Assembly (NCBI RefSeq): GCF_000143535.2
Contig: NC_037313.1
Location: 2,177,501 to 2,241,500 of the forward strand
Length of the DNA: 64,000 nt
Direction: 5' to 3'
Origin: Botrytis cinerea B05.10
Taxonomy: Eukaryota; Ascomycota; Leotiomycetes; Helotiales; Sclerotiniaceae
Below, one piece after another: positions 49,426 to 60,367 of the stretch (position 1 is its first letter; each line of letters starts with the position of its first letter). The position numbers and the translations under genes are program-made. Below the pieces are notes generated by a model that saw only the letters and a program-made list of their open reading frames with translations, searched no databases and was not told the origin of the DNA.

Positions 49426-52345
49426 CTTGATGTTGAAAGATCGAAGAGCAGGGTAAGAGATGGCACTATTATTCGTCCAAGTAAGAGGATGTTCAATGGA
49501 GGTTTGAACGAAAGAGTAACAGAATCTTTGCAGTTCTTTCTGTTCATAGAAGCTATCAAGAAGATGATGTAAAAGAAGTTGTTGCAAAGTCGGGGAAGTC
49601 GAAGCCTTAAAAGATGAAAAAAGATTGTTTAGTCTTGCCCCCTTACCGTAGTAAATAAACATAGTCAACTCGCTACAGTAGATGGCTGCTGTACAAACAA
49701 GATTGAATGAATATTGGTCGTCATTGTCATTGTAGTGAAATAGCGAGATTTTCACTTCGAACATTCCTTTAGATTTTTTGTCTTCAGAAAGGACAGACGA
49801 AGGCCCGTTATTAGACAAGGCATGCAGAGTGTTAGTCAAAGAGGTAATTGTTTGCTATATATAATGGGTGCAAGGGTGGGTGTGCGTTTTGGTGCTTCTT
49901 TATCGGCAGGAAGGCTTCTTTTTGCTTGTTTGGATCTTTCAACCAGTCTTTCAATCAACTCAGGGTCCTATGGCTCCCAGGAATATATGAGACTTTCACT
50001 CCATTAATTACCTAACCCACAGTTTCACTGCATCTCATCAAATTTCCTGTGCATCTCGCATTATCTTTTCGTGTATTGCCCGAGTGATATTTTGTCCAAG
50101 TCATTTCGGATAAAAAGGCTGGTCTAATAGTAGTGGTAATGCTACGCAATCTGCTTTTCACCATTTAGCAGGTAATGGCAATGTCAGAACTTCACCTTTG
50201 AATTAACCAAGCGAGAGATTCACCTGGAAAAGATCAATAACCGAGAGTCGCTGCTTCAATAAACAGTCTTTCCCCACTGCAAACCGCCACTAGAGACTTT
50301 GGCGAACGGCGATAAGCGAATTTCTCGCCAACAAGGCTGTACTTGCCAATGAGAAACTTTCAATGCTCTTAGTACCTCATTCATTTTACGTTCAAACTGG
50401 AATTGAACGGATACTTTATACTTTCCTATGATTGATTGCTTGAAAGTCATTTGCCAATTCAAGCGGAGCAGATGTTACAACCAGCAAAATGCCACAGTTT
50501 ATCCGCATGACTGAGACTAATGATATGTGTAGCTGGAATGTTTGGCGCGTAAAATTCGAATCGAAGAGAATTTCGCACTCCGAACTTCAATCACTTGTTT
50601 TACGAATTTTTGGTAAGATACTTACGGAAATACCGAGATTACTGTAGGCTTCGAGCTCTGTACCCGATCTGGACTCATATGAAACAGAAAATCCACTAAA
50701 GGCAAGCAAATAAAAGACTCAAAGCTACATGATCCGGATGCAATAGGTTTCAGTAATTCTTTTGGAAATTTTTGGAGACAGAAGGTTCAGCCTCGAACTT
50801 GGACAGATAGGCTTAATCATTTTCTGAAACTTGCAGCGTTGGCATGATGCTGCTAATAAAGACATCGAAAGCTATTCTTTTCTCTGAATATTTAATAATG
50901 GTATAATTCGGTACACTATGAACTACGTAGCCTTGTTCAGCATTACCTTGAGCATTGAAAGTGAAATAAGGCTTCTTTGGTAGCCTTGAGTTTATCTTAG
51001 CTTGATGATCTACTAATGAATTAATGCTGGAGAAGCTTTGCACATTCTCATGTTTGCAATATCAATTTTAAGCCTTAGTGAAAGTGTGTGGTGTTTGTTC
51101 TTAGCATGCTTTACAAGATATTTTAGTATGGTCCAGCGCGCCTAAGAAAAGTCAATTCTCGAACCATTTAAGATTTATAAATAACAGCATTTCGTGAGTT
51201 GCCGGTTCGGGGCCCGTTCACCAACGAAGAAACGATCCTTCCAAAACAAACACCAGTCGTTGGCGGATGATAATACACGTCCACAAATATTTCTCATTTT
51301 CCCCCACCCCCTTCTCCCCTTCCTAGGGGTAAGGGTTCTTTCGTACGATCTTCACCTTTTCTTTAAAAAGGAAGTCTAGTCACCACTACCATTATTCTCA
51401 TTCCGGACTTCTGCTGCTAAACTCAGAAGTAACATCCAATCTTCGAGCCGCGATTTGCTCCGGATATGTTCTCCGTACCTAAGCAAGATAAATGGCAGAG
51501 GAGCAAACGATAAAGCAATAAAGGCTAGAAAAGACTTTCCGCAACCTAAACCTAGGGATCGATATAGCGGTGGTCCGGCCAGCGGTAGAATGGTGGACAT
51601 TATGTTATCCGGTGTGGGTTCTCGTATCATGTCTTTAGTTTTGATTGCCAAACACGAGGTACCAATTGCAAACATAACAGTAACAAACTGAAGAGATTTT
51701 AAAAGGCGCATGATGCAGTACTGGACTGCTAGATCTGCGTGGTCATTAGCTTTGTAAAGTTTTGTAACTCGAAGAGTTTCATGCATGAAAAAGAAAGCTT
51801 ACTTTCGATTGATGAATGTTATATTTAATGGATGTCTGTTCTTTGATGACAACGTACCTAGAATTTGCTATGTAGATATCTCACTCAAGTTTTTTTGTAG
51901 GAAATATCGACGGCTTTTATGTCGACCAAAACGATAAACCACTGAACATGCTCATGCGTATTACTTGATAGAATTGACGTATTGGGGCTATCGCAATTGT
52001 TTCTGTGTCATGCCATGAATAGACGCAATCAGAAGAGGTGATAGTAAGTTAATTGAAATGGCACCAAAACGATACCCAGATGTGAATACTGTAATCTGTC
52101 GAAGTCACTTCTTCTTACATATATCTATAACATAGGCAATTAGTGGAGTAGTCAGATAATAAATCACCCCATCTTATATCATGTATCACAAGTGTGTGCT
52201 TGCAGCGTCTTTCTAAATATATCGTACATTTAAAACCACAGGCAGAAATCCATGTACTCCTTTCAATGCTCATCAAACACCATCCCTAAACCCACTAAAA
52301 ATATGCGCCATTCATAAAACCCACCAACTGCCATAAAAACCCCTA
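49426..52345. other. Spacer between family genes A and B, with an MFS relic
   Basis: Apart from the MFS remnant at 51376-51786, the stretch has no gene. A 76-codon minus-strand frame at 50813-51043 shows no family and is not called. The left part holds gene A's promoter. Confidence 0.5.
51376..51786 (-). pseudogene. Relic of an MFS drug-transporter C-terminus
   Basis: The minus-strand frame contains PLYRSLGLGCGKSFLAFIAL, then PLPFILLRYGEHIRSKSR. This is close to the last two helices and the cytosolic end of fungal 12-TMS drug:proton antiporters (G-x-G-W..SLL.FIAL, PIPF...YG..IR). No preceding helices or membrane domain were found, and the first ~60 residues do not fit the family. I read it as a leftover of a deleted transporter gene. 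Confidence 0.5.
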
Positions 52346-53512
52346 TCAAAGGGTAACAGGAAAAAACTTCGCCGACCACAACATCTTGAAAGCTCCAAAT
52401 ACTGTCCCTAGACTTAAGCACCCCACAAAGAATCTCAATGCAACGTGCTTCCATCCATGATCGACAAATGGTCTAAAAGAATGATAGCGCGCTGTCAACG
52501 GGGTAGGTGGTTGAATCGGATATGGGGTAAGCAATTGCTGGTTATTGACTGTACCATAACCAGCCACCCGTGGAACGTTGAGGAGACTCTTCGATTTAGG
52601 TATTTCATTCAAGGTAAACCTGACGTTTCTTCTTTGTCCCAATGGGAGAAGAGGAGATGTCGGAGCAGTTTTAGAATGAGGGCAATCTGGTGCGGCAACT
52701 GGGAAGGGAGTAGTAGGGTATTTTTTCTTCTCCATATCCATTTCATTTTGAAGGGTGAATGATACCTGTGCTGTTTTTGGTGTCAGAGTTGGAGCTTGCC
52801 TGTTCTGGGAAGCGAGCGCTTCGAGACGTGTTCGCGCGGTTTTGTAAAGCGAAGCAGTTTCTTCGTACGGCTCGTTCCGGAGACCCATTTCCTTCATTAG
52901 GCTATTGTAACTTGTGGCTGAGAGACGAAGTTTGTAAGCTCGATGATTTCGGAAGCCAAAAGTAGAGAGGCTGCTGGAAGGCACTTTGAAAATGTGAGCA
53001 AGATTAACGTAGGATTGTTTCTTGAGCGCTCCCTTTTGCAGACGAAGAAGCCATGATGGTGTACTTTCGACGCAGCTATCCTGGTCTATAGGACTAATGG
53101 GTAATGATTGCTGAAATTCAGAGTTGTGTGGACATTTTGATAGATAGTTTTCCAAGTTCATATCACTAAAAGTGGTAACCTGCGGCTAGTCAATAAATAT
53201 TTAGTAGGGAAATTGATTGCAACTTACGTTGGCAACGTAGCAAATTAGATCGCCGCGTATACTCGAGCCTTTTCTTTGTCTAATTTTGAGAACGACAACC
53301 GGATTATTGTATCCATCTTCTCCAAGTCCCTTCCCACAACAATCTCTTTTGCAGCATTTTATGCTTTTATCGAAACCCTCTGACGGTAACCAAACAATGC
53401 ACCCAACACATAGATCACCCGATCGTACTTTTGGTCGAGGAAAATTCTCGTCACTTGGTGGGGGAGTAAGGGGTTTGGTAGACTTCAACTCGCGCGGATT
53501 CGCGATGGCCAT
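52346..53512 (-). CDS. Tandem-family protein B (tail-anchored)
   Basis: Two exons, complement of 52346-53179 and 53228-53512, giving 372 residues. The intron is 48 bp, phase 0. Family module: GCIVWL at 37-42, a CC-x3-CC cluster (about 53-59), NPVVVL at 70-75, then the intron after CYVAN. The second exon opens VTTFSDMNLE. C-terminal motif: SYVNLAHIFKVP (151-162) and YKLRLSATSYNSLMKEMGL (177-195). A Pro/Thr-rich linker follows. The chain ends with one hydrophobic segment (about 341-362) and ten residues, as in tail-anchored proteins; no signal peptide is seen. This is the only copy with a membrane anchor. Function unknown. Confidence 0.72.
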
Positions 53513-54959
53513 TGTAGATGAGAAGAAAAGAATGACGACGAGGAAATATTGCGACTCACTGGTATTCAGTTACCTTTTAGGGTGTGGGTGGGATGGTAAA
53601 GAATGATATAGTTCGATGATTTGATGACAACCTGTTATTAGTAGGTGTACATCAAATCAAACAGTTTGTAAGAGTATAAGCACTTTTTATTTTCTGAATG
53701 CCTATTAATCGTTGGCAACCCCAACCAAGACAAAACTAATCCTTCTCCTCAGCCCCATGTTTGCAGGAACGATGAAATGTTTTACCCCGAGATATCATGG
53801 ACAGACCGAACCAACACAACGTACTTTTGATCACGCATACAAAATAATTTTGCGGAAGATAAGCGATTGGTTGAATACTGCTTGCTAGGCTGGAGGGAGT
53901 CGGCGCTTAAGGTCATTTCAGGCCATAGCAGTGGCGAGGCTGAGATGTGGCCATCAACGTCTGACTGTAGAAATAAGGCTGGGCACAAGGCCGGTAGACC
54001 TTAATGGCCAAAAAATGACGAAAGACAAAATATTTTGATCAATGATGAGACATTATTTTCAACCCAAGAAATTTTCGGGAAGAACTCCCTAGTTCTCTCA
54101 AATGGTGCCTATCAATTTCGCTATTTTAGGCGACAAATTATCTCTATAGGCCGGCCATGAGGCTATCAAAAAAGACATGAAACGTCTGTAGTGCGGACGA
54201 GGGAAAGACTTGGGAGTACCGTTGGCCAGTATTCCCAATAGCCAAGTAAACTCGGAATTCCGATATCAAAGTTAAAACCAATCGAATTCCCATTTTTCTA
54301 TCAAAGAAATGAATCAAATTGATGATTAGGATTTATTCTGTACAATGAAAACTCTTCATTTCGATGTGTTCACTCAAAGTCTCTTCATAGAAACTTCTTA
54401 ACAATGCATTAAAAGTCCGTTTCGATATAATTTAATTAATTCTAAGAACGGGAGCCAGCGGCAAGTACGTCGCACTATCAAGCAATGTCTTCTTCGAAAT
54501 CATCCTACTCCGTTCCCTTCGATATCAGAGCCAATTCACTGACAGCTTTCAGTATTGATCAAAACCATGATTCCGGTGATATTTTCACCCACGATTAATC
54601 TGCCATAGTTTCCATGTATATTCTCAATACTTTAACTGTTGGATACGAAGAAAGGCGGTAGAGTGAAATCATTGAGATGTTGTATTTGGACTAACATGAG
54701 CATATCTACTAAACTTATCTTAGACTGACGATTTTTGATAAGGAGAAAATGAGTACCGGAACGGTGATACAATCAGTTCTTAAGCTCAAAGATCCGATCG
54801 CTTCATAGACCTTATCGTAGCTCAATGTGGCTCTTTATCTCAAGTAGGCTCAGCTGTGTGGGAACAAGTACTGGCGTCGGGCCTTGAGTGGATGCTGATC
54901 AGATGTGAAGGCTAGAATCTTTCTCTAGAAGACTTACGTCTTTGAGCTAGTGCGTAATC
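53513..54959. other. Spacer between family genes B and C
   Basis: AT-rich, no coding frame with content. Holds promoter B on the left and the 3' UTR of C on the right. Confidence 0.55.
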
Positions 54960-55740
54960 TTAATCTTCAATTACGATAGGACGCTTGTCAATATCAACAG
55001 AAGGCAATGACACTGTATCGAGAGCAGCTGTAGTTCCTGTAACGCCTCCACCTCCTTTTTTTAAAGCACTAGTTGGAACAAATACTTCTTTTTCCAGTCC
55101 AATTTTCTTCATAATCTTGCCATAAGAATCTTCGGTGAATCTCAAGGCATAAGCATGCTTAGTGCCGGGATGCTTTCTATTGCTGAACGTGACGAAAGAG
55201 TGAATCTCGAGAGTATACCTGTGCTGAAGTTCGAGGTAACATAGCTTTGTGAAATTTATACCACTAGGCTCAACGGCGTATTTTAACCCATATGTTTCTT
55301 CTCCGTGTTGCCAGCCATCTCTCGGGCCAAAGGAACAAGGGGTGGTCGGTTCTTGATTTTTGGGATCACCATCGCGTTTCTTCAAGAAGTCCTTAAAGGT
55401 TGCAAAAACCCCTTTTAGGGCTGAAATCTTTAATCAAAGTCAGTCTATAAAAGGTCAGTGCAATATGAAAAGTTCTTGAGCTCACAATGACAAAGGTGAC
55501 ATAAGTTCTATTATGCCTTTCTCTTACACCCAAAACCAAAACTGGATGTCCGTAGGACCGCATCTCCAATTTGCAATGTCTTGTGCTATCAGTACATCCA
55601 TTTAGACACTTCTTGCAGAAACTCTGGCAACGATTCTCCGAACAAATACCTTTGCAGATATTTGTGACTCTCTTTTTTTGTAATTTCACAACGCAGCCTG
55701 CACCAAGCTCATGCTTCTTTAGGGTAATCTCTGGTACCAT
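54960..55740 (-). CDS. Tandem-family protein C (Cys-rich insert)
   Basis: Two exons, complement of 54960-55427 and 55486-55740, giving 240 residues. The intron is 58 bp, phase 0, at the same place as in A, B and D. Family module: GCVVKL at 15-20, a Cys-rich insert with seven Cys between about 29 and 56 (spacing like a small zinc or disulfide knot), HPVLVL at 65-70, intron after VTFVI. The second exon opens ISALKG. C-terminal motif: CYLELQHRYTL (148-158) and YALRFTEDSYGKIMKKIGL (178-196). It then ends in a short Gly/Asp tail. Met at 55740 is chosen because it places GC at residue 15, as in D; the frame is open further up. Function unknown. Confidence 0.68.
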
Positions 55741-56725
55741 GGCAAAGTGGAATTTGGCGAGTAAAGATTGGAGAAGGTAAGATTTTTTCAAAGACTGATA
55801 GCTGTTTTGGGGACTTGAAAGAGAAATAAAATGAATAACAGGTGAGAGGTAGTTGAGGTGCAATGTGGTGGAGATATTCGAATTGTTTGCTATCATATCG
55901 TTGTGGGGACTTGGAGTATTCATAACCTTTTTATCATGGCTGCATCTTACTTCAACAAACGTGTAAAACACAAAGCCATGGCCGAGAATCTTCCACCTAA
56001 TCACGAATATACATCACTAGATGGGAAAGACTTTTCTGATTGTTTCCTGTGGTTCGAATTATCCATTTTCTGTAGCTGTGGCTTTCATGAAACTAGAGGT
56101 CATTGTCCAAACAATCGTTTCAACACTTCGAAAATGATCTTTCTACACAATATATCATGTTGGTCATGTTAATTATTGTGCTCACCACCTGTGGATATTA
56201 TCATTTTCTCGAACGTTCTAAAGATATTTGAAACTTCTTTCAGAGATCTAACACAAAATATCTTGGCAAAACAATACACTCTGTCTAGACTGTGACTTTA
56301 GAATCTGAAGTCACTTGACTTGGATGCATCAAAATTTGTCAGTTGGGTAAATGAAGCCTTCATCTGTTTCTTTCTTCTTACGTATCCTCGTTGTCAATCC
56401 ATTTCCGCCTCAAATCAAGAATTAGCCCAAACTATTAGGAACCGAACTTTGTAATTTTTCTTTAAACCCTTTTACGATTCTCACATTATGAAGAAATATT
56501 GATATGACACGGAGCATTGCGGGCTAATCAATCTGAACATTGGCATGAAAATTATCATGAATACGACAAGCTATATTTCGCAATGTAGTAATCGTGATCT
56601 CTACATAAAACAGCATCTACCGCCTGCAGCGAATACCCGCAATGATTCTCAAATTCAACACGCAATACTCCCCTGTATGGTCCCGGACATTAATCTTTCC
56701 TAGTTATTCCTCTGCCGATTTATAT
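55741..56725. other. Spacer between family genes C and D
   Basis: AT-rich with no gene recognised. A plus-strand frame at 55858-56172 is without domain or introns and lies over the promoter of C. Confidence 0.5.
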
Positions 56726-57444
56726 TCAACATTCTTCTAACTTTAAGTAAGCATAGAGATTGTCTATATTCCATTAGTACATCTAATTCAAAGAAATGGA
56801 TTATGCAACTTACTCGCGCGACTTCGATTCATGATTTTTAGTTGTTGAGTAAGTGGCGGTGAAGCCGGTGGTGGTGTTTGTAGCAATCCCTTTTTGATAT
56901 GCGAAGTAGGATGAAAATAGCTGGCATCAAGACCCAATTTTTCCATCAGTTTTATATACGATTGATGAGTGAGTCGGTAATCGCAAGGTCTTGCTTGTCC
57001 CCAATCGTACGCATCAAATCTTGACAAATTAAGGTTAAATGTATGTTCCAGTCGGAAATGACTTGCAACCAATAAATTTTGGCGATTCTCAAGCGAGTAA
57101 TTTGTTCCGACCTGGGCAAAGCTTCCATGTCTAAGTGGGGTAGAGTGTCTGCTATTCGATGAAGTCAACTAGAAAGATTTGTAAACAATATGTAAGATTA
57201 TTTTGATTGGAGAAGTTACTGTAAGAAATTGAATCGAAGGAATCGAATCACTTGGGTTGTAAGTGTTGAGGACAACTACTGGATGATCAAATCCGTCAAC
57301 GTGCAGTGAATGTTCTTCTGGCCCAGTGTGACGTTGACAAAGGGGTCGGAAATCTCCACTGGAGCCACTGTAACGTGGGAGCCACAAAATACATCCAACT
57401 CCAATTTCGTGTAACTGCAGAGCAGGTCCATTTCTGATGCCCAT
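56726..57444 (-). CDS. Tandem-family protein D (minimal form)
   Basis: Three exons, complement of 56726-56763, 56814-57168 and 57220-57444, giving 205 residues. The first intron (51 bp, phase 0) is in the family position. The second (50 bp, GTAAGT...TACTAAT...TATAG) replaces the last nine residues of a read-through end with NNLYAYLKLEEC; if unspliced, the stop is at 56788 and the length 201. Family module: GCILWL at 17-22, a single Cys (~36) with His residues, HPVVVL at 54-59. The second exon opens LTSSNS. C-terminal motif: HFRLEHTFNLNL (about 112-123) and YRLTHQSYIKLMEKLGL. This is the shortest copy and best shows the bare two-module fold. Function unknown. Confidence 0.68.
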
Positions 57445-58443
57445 CTTGAATAGATTTATATAAATATATTCGGGATATTGGAAATAAAAAAGAGTGTGAG
57501 GTAAGATATAAAATGCTGATCTACCAGAGATATCGAGCAGAAAAGTTTTACCTGGTGAGAAATACCCAATTGATTATATACAACCATCTTTCTTCACTCG
57601 AAGTTTTACGCCATCGCGAACGTGTCGAAAAGATATCAAAGCAATGCCAGAGACAGTGACGGCCTAGATTTACGAGGTGTACCAAGACTGAAGAACAATT
57701 CTTCCCTCATTGTCCACATGGTGAAGTCTCAATTACTTTCTTTCATACGTTTCTAAACAAGACTCCATTAATTCAAGCCACGAACCCTATAGTTACTATA
57801 CTGGAGAAACATTTCAGCATCATCAAAGAAACGATCGCACGGGCAAACTTCCCGACGCACAGTCCATCAATATCAAATCCGAAAATACGTTCATTGACTC
57901 ACTTGAATCAATTCGGTGTCTCCGGTGGTCTCTCAATTTGTGCCTAAATTCGTCTCCCTAACTAACGGCCCATCCCAACTCCAACGACCAAGGCCAATCA
58001 ACCAACCGAGACCGCGACCCTAGAATCTTCCAACTTTGAGATGTCACAGCCTTGCGTCGATACCTTGTGGGCTTTGCAGATTCACAAAGAGTTCTTGACT
58101 CAAATCTAAACCATGAGATAACATCCAACACATTATAGTTGTTGTAAATGTTTAAGGATGAAGGCGATGATGTTGTTGATGTTGGTAGGAAGGAATTGAA
58201 AATAAGAATGTTGGTGTTGGAGATTAGCTCACGTGAAGACTTCACCTGTCTCAGCCACCAGCCAACTGTGGCACAGTAACTTACTTATGTTGGTCGGAGT
58301 TAGGCGAGGATGAAGGGACGACGTCAATGTTAGATTACGAACTTTGATATTAATATTTGTGTGATATATAATGGCAGGGATTCTTGAATTAGGAAATCAC
58401 AGATATCGCAAAAAAAGAACTCGAAAGAAAATCAAGAGATGCC
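57445..58443. other. Spacer, nothing seen
   Basis: Between gene D's start and the 3' end of the broken dehydrogenase. AT-rich; a 95-codon minus frame at 57958-58245 has no recognisable content. Confidence 0.55.
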
Positions 58444-59523
58444 CTAGAATCCTTGCATAACATTTGGGCGAATCTTCTCCAACTTGCTGGACAACTGAGT
58501 CCATAGTTTCTCGCCGGCTACAGCACCATCTTTACTCGTTACGAAACATGACTCCCTATATTATGAGGTAAGAAGCAGTCTCATATCTGCTGGGACCGTG
58601 GAGGGATGATCAACTCACGATAAAAGCCTCCCATTTCCAACATATTTTCCATGGGATTCTTTGCCAAACGAAGTAGCGAATACTAAACTTATCGCACCTT
58701 CTTCAGTTGTTCTTCCCATGAAGCCCTCCAACTTTTTTTTGAAACGGAGTGGCGATCTCGGTGGAGAGATTTGATTGACACCAACCTGGTTGTACGGTGT
58801 TGAAGACAACGGGGTAGTTTGTGCCGTGTACAGATACGAAATGACGGACGAGGAGAATCTCTATGAGTTTCGACACATTGTATCTGTTCAATACTTAGCT
58901 GGATGGTAATGAAGAAAGAGATAATGTATGTACCTATCATTCATACGAGCGGATTTCTTATCATTCAAAGATGCGAATATATCATCAGTTTTCCATTCCG
59001 AAAAGTCACTAAGAAAGTGTAGATCGGAGGACACTACCGTCAAATGTGGCGTTGTACCGAAAAAACTTGCAGTTTCTTTCAATTTCGACATCAATAAAAA
59101 TGCCATCAAGAAAGTCGAAATGACATTAACCGTGATAGTTGACTCATTGTCCTCCGCTACACGATATTCTTTGGTCATAATTCCCGCGTTTAGGAGCAGG
59201 ACATCCAACCGCGGCAGAGATCTTGCCTTCTCATAAAACTGAATGACAGATGCATAGGAAGATAAATCAACCTGCCATGTTTCTACGATATGTCCACTTA
59301 TAGGGAAACTCTGTTCCAGCTCGAGCTTGGCTTTATCTGCCTTCTCGAGGGAGCGGCAAGCAAGAATGACTCTGGATGCTTTGAGTTTGAGGTAGTATTT
59401 CGCTGCTTCGAAGCCCAGACCTGTATTTCCACCAGTGATTATGATGGTCTTGCCTTCGAAAGAAGTGATTGGTTCAGGCACCTTGACGACAAACTGAGAG
59501 TGTAGTTGTCGGAGCGCAAACAT
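58444..59523 (-). pseudogene. Short-chain dehydrogenase/reductase with single-base frameshift
   Basis: Three exons, complement of 58444-58555, 58619-58883 and 58934-59523. The summed length is 967 nt, one more than a multiple of three. The extra base lies in the run of eight T (plus strand) at 58733-58740: up to there one frame reads a good SDR, after it another frame continues the same protein. Removing one base gives 321 residues. SDR features: cofactor motif TGGNTGLG, LLNAGIM, VVSSDLH, catalytic YNVSK, then the PGW loop. The family is close to fungal retinol-dehydrogenase/WWOX-like SDRs using NADP(H). Either a real null allele or a homopolymer reading error; every other part is intact, which favours a recent change or an error. 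Confidence 0.75.
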
Positions 59524-60367
59524 CGTTTTGGAGAAGATGAGAAAACCGCGGTATACTTTATACTTTAAAGCAAGGGGGGTGTTTGAGTTGAAGAACCGGA
59601 GAACCAAGAACTAAAAGTCTTTCACTATACCATCTCACTTTCCAAGCAAAGAAGAGGAGACCTTAACAATTCTTGTAACATCTCGGAATTCGACTTGAAT
59701 TCGTAAGCCGGCTTGGCGTTTCACCGTCATCACCAAAGAAGAGAGAAATGGTACAATGAACAATGGAGATAATTAATTAAATTTATGGAAGTATTGCCTT
59801 CTTTGCAAAGAAGGTGTAGACAACGGATTTAGAGATCAAAAATTGAACTTACATCCGATGCGGGTTGACGGCCGCACGCGGACGCGAAACCCGCATACTG
59901 TAAATGCTGTAACTCCGTTCCAAAGTAAACTTCTGGCTCGTTAATCCGTTCGATGAAAGTTTCTCTCGGGATTACGGCCGCGCAACGGCTATTGGAATAT
60001 ATGTTAAGGCCGAACTAAAACTCTCATTACTTTGGCAATTAGTAAGAATTCCCGGATTCAGCTTGATTAATTTAGTCCATCAATGCAAAAGTATGGCAGT
60101 GACACCCATGGTGTGAAGCGGATGCCGGGTATGGAGAACTTATTACTTGTCGTCGATGGCTTGGGGCCCAGAATATTGTGGATTGGAGAGGAAGTGTGAT
60201 AGAGTTCAAGAACGATGAAAACATGTATATAAAGACTGCATTTCTCGATCATCAGAAGTATTCTACTCATCAAAAGCATATCATCAACATCAACAACATC
60301 AACATCAAAATCATCCTACCAACACGTTCTCGATTATTATCAGTCTCAGTTCAAGACAGACAGCAAA
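59524..60367. promoter_or_regulatory. Divergent spacer between two SDR genes
   Basis: Must carry the promoters of both dehydrogenases. A TATATAAAG at 60226-60234 lies 134 bp before the plus-strand ATG, followed by a CAACATC-repeat leader. A GC-richer patch near 59865-59900 has CG-rich repeats of unclear meaning. Confidence 0.5.

Noticed and set aside
50813..51043. 76-codon minus-strand frame between family genes A and B
   Set aside because: No family motif, no intron pattern and no nearby promoter; ordinary length for a chance frame.
59850..59960. GC-rich patch examined as a tRNA or small RNA
   Set aside because: No acceptor stem, no T-loop consensus and no anticodon arm could be drawn.
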